From a virus: 64,000 bases of DNA. Positions within the stretch are counted from its first letter, which is position 1, and the number at the start of each line of letters is the position of its first letter. The translations under genes and the position numbers were made by a program. This document shows, one piece after another, positions 26,062 to 34,935 of this stretch. Under the pieces are notes generated by a model. That model made no database searches, was not told where the DNA came from, and was given only the letters and a program-made list of their open reading frames with translations. The stretch lies in IMG/VR virus record IMGVR_UViG_3300021087_000857, positions 46,271 through 110,270 of that record; one strand, written 5' to 3'.

Positions 26062-27010
26062 AAACGGTGTAACAATAGGACCTACTGGAGCAGTAAGGCC
26101 TTGTTGTGCATTTCAGGTAAAAGAAGGAACAAATAATTTATTTTGGGATGATGATTGGGAAACACGTCATGCTGAATGGAGTAAGCGTAGCGAAACACAA
26201 TGGCTAGACGAATGTGCTGAATGTAAACTAAGCGAAGAACTAACAGGAAATAGTTTACGTAAAATATACAATAAGCAATTTGATAACGAAGTAGGCATTA
26301 AACATTGGGATTTAAAAATAAACAATACTTGCAACTTTGCTTGCAGAATGTGTAATCAAACAAGCAGTAGTACATGGGCAAAAATACTTAAAGAAAATCA
26401 ACAAGAGAATTGGCACCCTCAATTTGGAAAATTAAAAGATAGAAGTTGGGTAAAACAATCACTAGATTTTACTCATCAAATGTTAGATGCAAAGATTGTA
26501 AAATTTACTGGCGGTGAACCATTTATGATACCACAAGTAAAGAAGATCATACAACGATTAGTAGATGAAGATGTTGCACCTGCAATCGAATTACATTTAA
26601 TAACAAATGGAAGTTATGATATGACTACATGGAATCATTACTTTGAAAAATTTAAACAAGTTCATGTTAATATAAGCATAGAAGCAGTAGGTAAACGATA
26701 TGAGTATATAAGACCTGGATCTAGTTGGATTACAACTAGTGACAATGCAGTTAAATTTAATAAGTATAAACCAAAGAATACATATTTAAGTGTGTCTATA
26801 CTTCCTATGGTATTTAATAGAAACAATTTAGATGATGTAGCAACTTGGTGTAAAGACAATAAAATTAGATATGATGTTTCTACACCTGTAATAAAGCCTG
26901 CGTTCATGTCGCCAAATGCTATGGAAGATGAAATATTAAAAAAAGAATTAATAGAGCAGAGTGAAATTATGGATAAAATACATGGAACAGATTATCATGA
27001 CTTTATTTAA
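26039..27010 (+). CDS. short radical SAM protein with N-terminal twitch-like domain (array member 8)
   Basis: 323 residues, the shortest of the N-twitch group. MPRCSIF start, PCC pair near 22-24, CAECKLSE, core motif CNFACRMC and TGGEPF. The end DKIHGTDYHDF corresponds to the DRLRGTD ending of the others. It lacks the longer middle insert between core and C-terminus seen in its relatives. Confidence 0.87.
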   Translation: MPRCSIFKNGVTIGPTGAVRPCCAFQVKEGTNNLFWDDDWETRHAEWSKRSETQWLDECAECKLSEELTGNSLRKIYNKQFDNEVGIKHWDLKINNTCNFACRMCNQTSSSTWAKILKENQQENWHPQFGKLKDRSWVKQSLDFTHQMLDAKIVKFTGGEPFMIPQVKKIIQRLVDEDVAPAIELHLITNGSYDMTTWNHYFEKFKQVHVNISIEAVGKRYEYIRPGSSWITTSDNAVKFNKYKPKNTYLSVSILPMVFNRNNLDDVATWCKDNKIRYDVSTPVIKPAFMSPNAMEDEILKKELIEQSEIMDKIHGTDYHDFI

Positions 27011-27033
27011 AATAAATATTAATAAGGAAAATA

Positions 27034-28251
27034 ATGACTAAAAAATTACCAAGCGATACATTTTGTGTATTACCATTTATGCACGCCGCAGTTAACCCTG
27101 GCGGTGGCTTTCGTGTTTGTTGTAACAGTAACCCTGCTAACAACAAAGTATTAAAAGACGATGGCAGTGGCAAAGCATATAGAATATTCAAAGATGATAT
27201 CAATGATGTATGGAACAGTGAATGGTATAAAAACATTCGCAAAGAGTTTATAGACGGAGAGCGTCCAGAAACATGTCAAAGATGTTTCCGTGAAGAAGAT
27301 GCAGGTATACGTAGCCCACGCATAGGTTACAATGAGAAGTGGTATAAAGACAATGTAAAAGTAGCAGAAGAAATACCATTGGATATTCGTTATGTAGACT
27401 TGCGTTTAGGTAACTTGTGCAACTTAAAATGTAGAATGTGTAACCCATGGAGTAGTAGCATGTGGGTTAAAGACTGGAATAAAGTAACTGGACTTGCAGA
27501 GCTTACACCCAATGAGCCACTAAACAGTGACGAACTAGACTTTATGGAAATTATGAAAGTATGGCCGGACCGTAAACAAACTGGATTAAACTTTGTAGAA
27601 ATAGCACATACAATTGAAGAGATTTACTTAACAGGTGGTGAGCCTACACTTGCAACTAGTCAATATGCATTATTTGATTACTGTATTGAAAATGAACTAG
27701 CAGGTAATATTAAACTAAAGTACAACACTAACCTTACAAATATCCCACAAAAGATGATTGATTACTGGAGTCACTTTAAAGGTGTGCAACTTAATTGTAG
27801 TATTGATGCAACTGGTGATAGAGATAGATATGTTAGGTATCCAAGTAGCTGGGGTAAAATAGTAGAAACATTTGATAAACTATTAGCACTACCTAATGTG
27901 TACATTCAGGTGCATTGCACAGTACAAGTATTAAATATGTGTGCTATGAGTGAACTGTTTGATTGGACACGAAGCAAAGGTATTCCTGACAAAGACATAT
28001 ATTTAAATATTCTTAATCACCCAGAAATGTATAACATACGTTCTCTACCTAAAGAACTAAAACAGCTCGCCGAGCAAAACTTACAACCTTATTTAGACAT
28101 ACCAAAAGTAGCAGACTGTATCAAGTATATGTGGTCCGAAGATTGGTACGAAAAGCGTTGGAAAGAGTTTGTAGACTTTAACACAAAAACAGATGATTTA
28201 CAAAAAGGTAACTTGTTAGATGTATGTCCGGAGTTTACTAATTATGTATAA
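27034..28251 (+). CDS. radical SAM protein with N-terminal twitch-like domain (array member 9)
   Basis: 405 residues, very close in pattern to array member 1. FCVLPFMHAAV start, RVCC pair, CQRCFREEDAGIRS, core motif CNLKCRMC followed by SSSMWVKDW, and TGGEPT. AAGGAAA lies 6 nt before ATG. It is one of the few genes in the array with a real intergenic gap (23 nt), which contains an AATAAATA octamer too close to the start to be a confident promoter. Confidence 0.88.
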   Translation: MTKKLPSDTFCVLPFMHAAVNPGGGFRVCCNSNPANNKVLKDDGSGKAYRIFKDDINDVWNSEWYKNIRKEFIDGERPETCQRCFREEDAGIRSPRIGYNEKWYKDNVKVAEEIPLDIRYVDLRLGNLCNLKCRMCNPWSSSMWVKDWNKVTGLAELTPNEPLNSDELDFMEIMKVWPDRKQTGLNFVEIAHTIEEIYLTGGEPTLATSQYALFDYCIENELAGNIKLKYNTNLTNIPQKMIDYWSHFKGVQLNCSIDATGDRDRYVRYPSSWGKIVETFDKLLALPNVYIQVHCTVQVLNMCAMSELFDWTRSKGIPDKDIYLNILNHPEMYNIRSLPKELKQLAEQNLQPYLDIPKVADCIKYMWSEDWYEKRWKEFVDFNTKTDDLQKGNLLDVCPEFTNYV

Positions 28252-28810
28252 GATATTATGTACAGGAAATCCAGAGTTTGGAGTAGCAAGTGCTATAGCA
28301 GAACGCTGGCCTGATACAACATTTGTTAATAGAACAGATTGGGGCTACGATTTAACGCAAAATGGCTATAAAACTAAGTTAGCCGAAAAGGCTCTTAATT
28401 ATGACGTCTTTATTAACTGTAGTGCATTATGGCAGTACCATCAAACTTTGCTACTAGATGTAGTCTATAAGAACGCCTTAAAGAACCTTAAACGACTGCA
28501 TATAGTGTCGTTGGGCAGTACAACAGACAGAGCTACCAAAGGTAGCGATTGGCATTATCAACAAGAAAAGAAGGCTTTGCGTAGTACAAGCAACGCATTA
28601 GGGTTAAAAAGCATTTGGGCTGGTGGACCTAAAGTAAGTTATGTTACATTCGGTACATTAGAAAACAATGCACACAAGCATCCAGGCAGAGCAGTAATGC
28701 AGTTAAATGATGCAGTAGACATGATTGAGTATGTAATTAATATGCCATATCATTTAAATGTAAATGAACTAAGTATAGACCCTATACAGACGGATTGGCC
28801 AAATGAATAA
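28244..28810 (+). CDS. short-chain dehydrogenase-like Rossmann protein
   Basis: 188 residues from ATG 28244 (overlap of 8 nt with the previous gene); an ATG at 28220 is less likely. CTGNPEFGVASAIA at the N-terminus resembles the glycine-rich nucleotide loop of SDR enzymes. IVSLGSTTD fits the Ser strand, and HYQQEKKAL provides the YxxxK catalytic pair. It is short for the family (about 250), so some loops are reduced. It would oxidise or reduce a hydroxyl/keto group with NAD(P). It overlaps the next gene by 8 nt. Confidence 0.65.
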   Translation: MYKILCTGNPEFGVASAIAERWPDTTFVNRTDWGYDLTQNGYKTKLAEKALNYDVFINCSALWQYHQTLLLDVVYKNALKNLKRLHIVSLGSTTDRATKGSDWHYQQEKKALRSTSNALGLKSIWAGGPKVSYVTFGTLENNAHKHPGRAVMQLNDAVDMIEYVINMPYHLNVNELSIDPIQTDWPNE

Positions 28811-29975
28811 ATTTTGCTACATGCCTTGGCATGCAATTACGCTAAGTGCAAATGGTGACATTAAGCCTTGTTGTCAGTTTAGTAACAAAGGGCGTATGCC
28901 TAATACTGAACATGACACTATTATGGAAAACTTTAATAGTGAGCGTATGCAAGACTTACGCAAAGACTTTTTAAAAGGTGTACAACCTAGTGCTTGCAAC
29001 AGTTGTTGGGAGAGAGAAGATTTAGTAGGGCAAAGTAGACGCTTATGGTTTAATAAGAAGTTTATGAAATTTAATGCAGATTTTATAAACGGCAACCACC
29101 CTACAACATATGATGTTCCTAACCCTAAGTTCTATCAAGCAGACATTAACTTATCAAATGTATGTAACTTAAAATGTCGTATGTGTGGAAGTTGGGCAAG
29201 CAATAGTTGGTTTGACGAAGAATTAGCACTTGCTAAAATAGACAAACGCTACGAGAAAAATAGTAATCCTATTCCATTGCAACAATATGGATTAGAAGAT
29301 TTACGCAATATGCTACCGCATCTAAAAGATGTAAAACGCATAGACTTTAAAGGTGGTGAGCCCATGATGGCAAAACATCACAATCAATTCCTACAATGGC
29401 TCATTGAAGAAGGTATGACTGATGTAGAATTATTTTATACAACAAACGGCACAGTTGTTAATCCTAAAATATTAAACTTGCTAAAACAGTTTAAACATGT
29501 TAGTATATGTTTTAGTATAGAAGGCACAGGAGAGCTATATAGATACATCAGAGGTGGCAAATATCAATTAGAAGATTTTGAAAAAACACTAGCAATGTAC
29601 AATGAATTAGAAAATGTAAAAATTATGTTCAATGTAACACTGCAAAATTATAACGTTTTCAACTTGCCAGAATTGCATTTCTTCCTTCACGAAATGGAAG
29701 ATAAATATAGTAAAGTAAGTGCAAACAGTAGTTTCACTACTATCTGTAACAAACCAGCATATTTAAGTCCAATGAACTTACCAGATGATTTACGAGATCA
29801 AGCAATTAAAAACTTATCTCTGTTTGATGATTTTGACAAGCTAGTAGAGAGTATGAAGACTAGAACATTTAATCCTGAGCTATGGGAAACATTTATTAAC
29901 TTTACAAATGACTTAGATAAAATGCGAGGCGACAGTGTAAGGGATGCAGTGCCTCAACTAAAGGAATATTTTTAA
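28803..29975 (+). CDS. radical SAM protein with N-terminal twitch-like domain (array member 10)
   Basis: 390 residues. FCYMPWHAITL start, KPCC pair, CNSCWEREDLVGQSRR, core motif CNLKCRMCGSWAS and KGGEPM. The ending DKMRGDSVRDAVP is the family form. It overlaps the next gene by 1 nt. The fuller conservation of all auxiliary cysteines argues for an intact second cluster. Confidence 0.88.
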   Translation: MNKFCYMPWHAITLSANGDIKPCCQFSNKGRMPNTEHDTIMENFNSERMQDLRKDFLKGVQPSACNSCWEREDLVGQSRRLWFNKKFMKFNADFINGNHPTTYDVPNPKFYQADINLSNVCNLKCRMCGSWASNSWFDEELALAKIDKRYEKNSNPIPLQQYGLEDLRNMLPHLKDVKRIDFKGGEPMMAKHHNQFLQWLIEEGMTDVELFYTTNGTVVNPKILNLLKQFKHVSICFSIEGTGELYRYIRGGKYQLEDFEKTLAMYNELENVKIMFNVTLQNYNVFNLPELHFFLHEMEDKYSKVSANSSFTTICNKPAYLSPMNLPDDLRDQAIKNLSLFDDFDKLVESMKTRTFNPELWETFINFTNDLDKMRGDSVRDAVPQLKEYF

Positions 29976-30691
29976 TGCTAGTAGCTTTAGAAGACAATCA
30001 CGCACCAAAAGACGAACTACTTAGAGTAGAATGGAACTTGGGTAAGCGTTGCAACTACAACTGTAGTTATTGTGGAAATGAATTACACAATAAGACTAGC
30101 GACCATATGAGTTGGGAAGTATACACTGCTACAATAGATAAAATAGTAGAAGCATCAAATGGTAAAAAGATTAAAATTAGTTTTACAGGTGGTGAGCCAT
30201 TTGTACACCCACAGTTTATTGACATGTTAAAATATGCTAAAGAGAACGGCGTATACAGATGTAGTGTAACAACCAACGGAAGTCCTCCACCTAAGATATA
30301 CAAAAAAGCATTGCCGTATTTACATTATGTTATTATAAGTTATCACTTTGAATTTGCATATCATGAGAAAGTAATTAATAACATTACAGGTATGTGGGCA
30401 GACATACAGGAATATAGAGCTAAAGATGACTACAAAGGAATGCATGTACATATTATGGCGTTGCCTGGACACATGGATAAATGGAAAGAAATTATAAACG
30501 AATTAAAAGAGTGTGGCGTTGAATATACAGTTCGTAAAATTAGGCCACGTGTTAATGAAAACCGTACAGGTTGGAATAAACCATATGCTGACGGTATGTT
30601 AGGGCAACATCCTATACATGAAGAAACTGAAAAGTTTGCTGGACAATATTATAGTGTAGAAGAAGAAAAATGGTTAACTGAAAATGTATGA
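29975..30691 (+). CDS. radical SAM core protein without auxiliary domain (array member 11)
   Basis: 238 residues, core only. C26-x3-C30-x2-C33 in GKRCNYNCSYC, then FTGGEPFVHP and a TTNGSPPP strand. No cysteine cluster lies before or after the core. The core closely resembles that of array member 14 (RFCNYNCSYC), which has a C-terminal cysteine domain. A free-standing copy of that domain is encoded at 31861, so this may be one half of a split enzyme. It overlaps the next gene by 8 nt. Confidence 0.86.
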   Translation: MLVALEDNHAPKDELLRVEWNLGKRCNYNCSYCGNELHNKTSDHMSWEVYTATIDKIVEASNGKKIKISFTGGEPFVHPQFIDMLKYAKENGVYRCSVTTNGSPPPKIYKKALPYLHYVIISYHFEFAYHEKVINNITGMWADIQEYRAKDDYKGMHVHIMALPGHMDKWKEIINELKECGVEYTVRKIRPRVNENRTGWNKPYADGMLGQHPIHEETEKFAGQYYSVEEEKWLTENV

Positions 30692-31874
30692 AGATAAAGT
30701 AAGAGAGTGGTTAATGCAACCCGGTAATAACTTTTGTGCGTTGCCATTTACACATATGGCAATAGAAGCCAACGGCGATATAAGACCTTGTTGTATGGGC
30801 GATGAATTTGATTTAAACATTAGAAATAAAACAATACAACAAGTATACAACGACCCAAAAAGACTACAATTTGTAGACAGTTTTAGACGAAACGAACAAA
30901 ATCCTGCATGTCATAAATGTTGGAAAGATCCAGAAATAAGAGCTAATTTTTCAACATCACCTCATGCCAGAGAAATAACAAAACAAGCAATGGACGGAAT
31001 AACACCTAAGCATGAATTAAAATGGTTAGAAATTAAACCAGGAAATAGATGTAATTTAAAATGTAGAATATGTGGAGTACATAATAGTAGTAGTTGGACA
31101 AAAGATACTGCGGCAATAGAAGAGCCCAAAGTAAAGTATAAAAACAGCGAAGCATTTAAATATACGCAATCATGTGATTGGATAGATGATCCAGAATTTT
31201 GGAATGATCTAAATCAACTAGAATCAATAGAGTATTTGCATTTTATGGGCGGCGAACCTTTTATGGTTCCTGAGCACTTTCAATTAATAGAACGTTTAGT
31301 AAACGATCCTAACATTGATACTAGTAATATTACAATCGGATACAATACAAATGGAACATACTTTCCTAGCAAAGAAAACTTTGAGCTATACAATAATTTT
31401 AAGCAAGTAAACTTTGCATTAAGTATAGATGATATTGATGAGAGATTTAACTACCAGCGTAAATTAGCTAATTGGGAAGAAGTAAAAAGTAATATTAAGA
31501 ATTTTCAAAAATTAAATAAAGACCAATATTTTGTACATTTGGATCCTACTATAAGTATATATAATATATTTTATTTAAATGAAATCACTAAAACATTTAA
31601 TGATTTAGGATATCATAATTTTATTAAACAACGACATTTTGTAAATAATGGGTATAACGCAATTCACATATTACCACAACATATAAAAAGTGTTATTGTA
31701 GAAAAGTACAAAGACACTGATAACATATGGATTAAGCGAGCAGTAGATTATATGAATAGTCAACCAACAGATAATAACTTATGGGAAATATTTAAAAAGA
31801 ATACTACTAGATTAGATTCATTAAGAAGCGAAAACTTTCAAAACACATTTAAGGAATTTTATGAGCACTTTTAA
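30684..31874 (+). CDS. radical SAM protein with N-terminal twitch-like domain (array member 12)
   Basis: 396 residues. FCALPFTHMAI start, RPCC pair, CHKCWKDPE, core motif CNLKCRICG with NSSSWTKD, and MGGEPF in place of the usual TGGEP. The block after CHKC differs from relatives (SPHAREITK). It lies between the core-only enzyme (29975) and the lone cysteine domain (31861), overlapping both. Confidence 0.88.
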   Translation: MYEDKVREWLMQPGNNFCALPFTHMAIEANGDIRPCCMGDEFDLNIRNKTIQQVYNDPKRLQFVDSFRRNEQNPACHKCWKDPEIRANFSTSPHAREITKQAMDGITPKHELKWLEIKPGNRCNLKCRICGVHNSSSWTKDTAAIEEPKVKYKNSEAFKYTQSCDWIDDPEFWNDLNQLESIEYLHFMGGEPFMVPEHFQLIERLVNDPNIDTSNITIGYNTNGTYFPSKENFELYNNFKQVNFALSIDDIDERFNYQRKLANWEEVKSNIKNFQKLNKDQYFVHLDPTISIYNIFYLNEITKTFNDLGYHNFIKQRHFVNNGYNAIHILPQHIKSVIVEKYKDTDNIWIKRAVDYMNSQPTDNNLWEIFKKNTTRLDSLRSENFQNTFKEFYEHF

Positions 31875-32187
31875 AAACATTATTGTACACTATGAAGATG
31901 GTACAAGCGAAGAAGATAACGTAAACAGTGTTATGGCACGTGATGAAAATGATTTTCGTGGATGGGAATGTTGGGCTGGTGTACAAAATATTACTATAAG
32001 TAACACAGGTGATGTGTATAGAGCTATATGTAAAGTGGGTGGCAAACTAGGAAACATTTATGATGGGTTTGAAATGCCTAAAGAAACTATTATATGTAAT
32101 AAGCCAAGATGTGTATGTGCTGCTGATGTACAGTTATCAAAAGCACTACCAGAACATGTGCATAAATTAAGGGTAGGAAATGAATAA
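31861..32187 (+). CDS. free-standing twitch/SPASM-like cysteine domain
   Basis: 108 residues with C37, C57, C79, C84 and C86. The stretch GWECWAG, a 19-residue gap, C57, then KLGNIYDGF and CNKPRCVC lines up with the C-terminal domain of array member 14 (GWECSSG, SYSCGDQPLGNI, ICTTNAC). Upstream likeness continues (YEDGTSEE versus FRDSKGDP). It has no radical SAM motif. It probably binds an auxiliary Fe-S cluster and may pair in trans with the core-only protein at 29975. It overlaps genes on both sides. Confidence 0.7.
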   Translation: MSTFKNIIVHYEDGTSEEDNVNSVMARDENDFRGWECWAGVQNITISNTGDVYRAICKVGGKLGNIYDGFEMPKETIICNKPRCVCAADVQLSKALPEHVHKLRVGNE

Positions 32188-33508
32188 AGAATTTTGGAAC
32201 AGTGATAAAACAAATAAGTATGAAGCTTTTTATGAACATGCAGTAGATAAACTAAAAGGTCTAGATGTAAACATACATACTTTTTGCCCATTGCCTTTTA
32301 CTCATGTAAGTACTATGCCACATGGAGAAATAAAGTTATGTTGTAGAGCACAACCACCTCAACATGGACCTAACCCAAATGTTAAAGACAAAGATTTTAA
32401 TCTCAAAGAATACTGGCAAAGTGAATACATGAACGAAGTACGTGATGATCTTATATTAGGTAAAAAGCACTTCCAATGTAAAAATTGTTGGAAAATGGAA
32501 GACAATGAAATTGTTAGTTTACGTATGAATAGGCTTATGGATCTTATGGATAATGAGATCTATAGAAAGAATATAGAATATTATATAAGACATAGAGAAA
32601 TAGAATTTAAAATTCCACTCATTGAACTTAAATTAAGTAACGTATGTAACTTTAAGTGCAGAATGTGTTGGCCAAAAGACAGTTCAAAATGGGTTACTGA
32701 TTGGGATAAAGTAAAAGAGTTTTACAGTGTGGGTGATAAACGTTATATAGAAGAAATAGTAGACAGCAATGATTTACGTAAAACTCGTGTAATGAATTTA
32801 TATGAAAAGGACGAAGAATTTGTAGGGAACCTAATTGAGCTTATGGAACACGTAGAAGAACTTGAATTTGCAGGTGGCGAGCCTCTTATGGACCCAATTC
32901 ATTATCGTGTACTAGACAGTATTCCGCACCCAGAAAATGTTACATTAAAATATAGTACAAATTTAAGTATTATGAAAATGGGTAAACATAGCGTAATTGA
33001 CTTGTGGAAGAAATTTAAAAAAATTAAATTAACAGTTAGTATAGACGGACACCGAGAACTTAATCATATGATTCGTAGAGGATCTGATTGGGATTTATTA
33101 AAAAGCAATATTGAACTAGTTAAAAGAGAACTTGATAACTTAGATGTTATTAAAGGAACTACTTGTATAAGTGGTATGAATGCTGCGGAATTAGGCGAAA
33201 CAGCGGAAGCAATTGTATTTGAACTAGGCATACACTGGCATACAAGCCGTGTACAATGGCCTGATTTCCTACATGCAAATGTATTAAGCCCAGAGCAACT
33301 ACAAACAGGAATAGACGGCTTAAAACGGGTATTTGATAGCTTAAACACGCCAGAAAGATGCGAAACTCCTAGGCGTACTATGTTTGAAACACATTTAAAT
33401 GGTGCTATTAGTTGGTTAGAAACATGTATAAAAGATAATAAACATACAGAAAAATACGAAGCATTTAGTAAATTTAATGAAACAATAACAGATATGGATA
33501 AAGAATAA
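32180..33508 (+). CDS. radical SAM protein with N-terminal twitch-like domain (array member 13)
   Basis: 442 residues with an extra ~32-residue N-terminal extension before the FCPLPFTHVST motif. It has an LCC pair, CKNCWKMEDNEIVS, core motif CNFKCRMCWPKDSS and AGGEPL. The ending TDMDKE is shorter than the usual LRG ending. It overlaps the next gene by 1 nt. Confidence 0.88.
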   Translation: MNKEFWNSDKTNKYEAFYEHAVDKLKGLDVNIHTFCPLPFTHVSTMPHGEIKLCCRAQPPQHGPNPNVKDKDFNLKEYWQSEYMNEVRDDLILGKKHFQCKNCWKMEDNEIVSLRMNRLMDLMDNEIYRKNIEYYIRHREIEFKIPLIELKLSNVCNFKCRMCWPKDSSKWVTDWDKVKEFYSVGDKRYIEEIVDSNDLRKTRVMNLYEKDEEFVGNLIELMEHVEELEFAGGEPLMDPIHYRVLDSIPHPENVTLKYSTNLSIMKMGKHSVIDLWKKFKKIKLTVSIDGHRELNHMIRRGSDWDLLKSNIELVKRELDNLDVIKGTTCISGMNAAELGETAEAIVFELGIHWHTSRVQWPDFLHANVLSPEQLQTGIDGLKRVFDSLNTPERCETPRRTMFETHLNGAISWLETCIKDNKHTEKYEAFSKFNETITDMDKE

Positions 33509-34677
33509 TGAGTGATAAAGATTTAAAATGGAGTGAATACGACTTTACAAAAACACCGTATGAAGATATAGTTCGAGTAGGACAACGTACTATGTTATAC
33601 AGAGATATGTTTACAGTAAGTTGGTTGCTAGGTAGATTTTGTAACTACAATTGTAGTTATTGTTGGCCTTATGCTAGAAGTAATAGAAAAGATCACAGAC
33701 CTACAGAACTTAACTTAAAAACAATCGATGAGATTAAACGTCAGGCACGTGAGCGTGGCTTTAATAGTTTCCACTTTAGTTTAAGTGGAGGTGAACCTAC
33801 GTTCCATCCAGGCTATTTAGATATGTTAAAACATTTAAGTGATGATTGTCATAACACCAATTATACAAGTGTACATATGACAAGTAACTGTAGTCGTAAC
33901 ATGAAATGGTTTAAAACTTATGTGGACTATGCTTCAAAGTTTCATAGAGCTAGTATTACTTGTAGTTTACATGTTGAGCATGTTGACACAACTGAGAAGA
34001 TGCAGGATCTTGCAGACAAACTTATACTATGCCAAGAACACGATGTACAAGTAACTATTAACATGGTTATGGTTCCTGAAGTTTTTGATCAATATTATGA
34101 TAATGCATTGTTTTTCCATAATCAAGGAATTAATGTTACACTTAAACCTCAATCAGACCCAACTGCAAGTAGAGTAGTTGATGGTTATACAGAGGAAATG
34201 AAAAAGAAATTACACAATGGTATGCCACAACGTGGATACACAGAAGCAAAAGCAAAACAAAAGAAGTTAGTAACTAGACCAGACCCAGCATTTAAAGTAG
34301 ACATAGAAGATGAATATAGAAAACAGACCGCAGCAGTTCCGTGGCATATGCAAGTAGAATTCAGAGATAGCAAAGGTGATCCTTATTACATGGATCAAGC
34401 AGAACGCTTTAATGCATTTGACTTTAACAAGTTCAAAGGTTGGGAATGTAGTAGTGGATACCGCAGTATAATTATACGTGAACCAGATGGTTCTATTAAA
34501 CGTAGTTATAGTTGTGGAGATCAACCGTTGGGTAATATTGAAACAGGATTTAAGTTATTTGACGGTCCTGAAATATGTACTACCAATGCTTGTGTAAGTA
34601 GTGCTGATAGTAAAATTCCAAAACGTGCACCAGGAACAAAAATGCCTCTATTTCCTGGTGATGAAACTTTTAAATAA
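33508..34677 (+). CDS. radical SAM enzyme with C-terminal twitch-like domain (array member 14)
   Basis: 389 residues. Core motif C45-x3-C49-x2-C52 (RFCNYNCSYC) and LSGGEPTFHP. A C-terminal cysteine domain follows after about residue 310: GWECSSG, SYSCGDQPLGN, EICTTNAC. It is the fused form of the two-gene set 29975 plus 31861. A Lys-rich helical segment near 230-260 links core and tail. The stop is followed directly by the ATG of the next gene. Substrate unknown. Confidence 0.87.
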   Translation: MSDKDLKWSEYDFTKTPYEDIVRVGQRTMLYRDMFTVSWLLGRFCNYNCSYCWPYARSNRKDHRPTELNLKTIDEIKRQARERGFNSFHFSLSGGEPTFHPGYLDMLKHLSDDCHNTNYTSVHMTSNCSRNMKWFKTYVDYASKFHRASITCSLHVEHVDTTEKMQDLADKLILCQEHDVQVTINMVMVPEVFDQYYDNALFFHNQGINVTLKPQSDPTASRVVDGYTEEMKKKLHNGMPQRGYTEAKAKQKKLVTRPDPAFKVDIEDEYRKQTAAVPWHMQVEFRDSKGDPYYMDQAERFNAFDFNKFKGWECSSGYRSIIIREPDGSIKRSYSCGDQPLGNIETGFKLFDGPEICTTNACVSSADSKIPKRAPGTKMPLFPGDETFK

Positions 34678-34935
34678 ATGTATAGTCAGAGTGGGCGTTT
34701 TGCAAATAGGTTGAAAATGGGAATAATACGAAGACCCAATACTGTTAAAAGAGTATTTACTTGGTTTCCAAAGCGTATGAGTAGTGGAAAATTAACAATA
34801 GGGCATTACTACGAAATGACAATATTTAAATATGGAGCTGATCCTAGACATGCTTTTTGGATTCAAAAAAAATACTCCGAAAAGGAGTATTTCTTATTAA
34901 AGCTACAAGGTGTAGCAGAATTTACACTAAATTAA
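34678..34935 (+). CDS. small basic protein at the end of the array operon
   Basis: 85 residues, starting immediately after the previous stop (TAA then ATG). It is basic and aromatic rich (RRPNTVKRVFTWFPKRM, HYYEMTIFKYG), beta-rich in appearance, with no cysteine. It overlaps the convergent minus-strand gene by 4 nt. A hairpin at 34870-34892 lies inside its frame. No family was recognised. Confidence 0.55.
   Translation: MYSQSGRFANRLKMGIIRRPNTVKRVFTWFPKRMSSGKLTIGHYYEMTIFKYGADPRHAFWIQKKYSEKEYFLLKLQGVAEFTLN
34870..34892 (+). other. intragenic hairpin near the end of the plus-strand array
   Basis: AAATACTCC (34870-34878) and GGAGTATTT (34884-34892) form a 9-bp stem with a GAAAA loop. The T tract after it is short, so it may be an mRNA-stabilising or weak terminating structure at the convergent junction rather than a full terminator. 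Confidence 0.4.

Noticed and set aside
27011-27018. AATAAATA as a late promoter for array member 9
   Set aside because: It lies only 15 nt from the start codon, so the transcript would lose most of its ribosome binding site.
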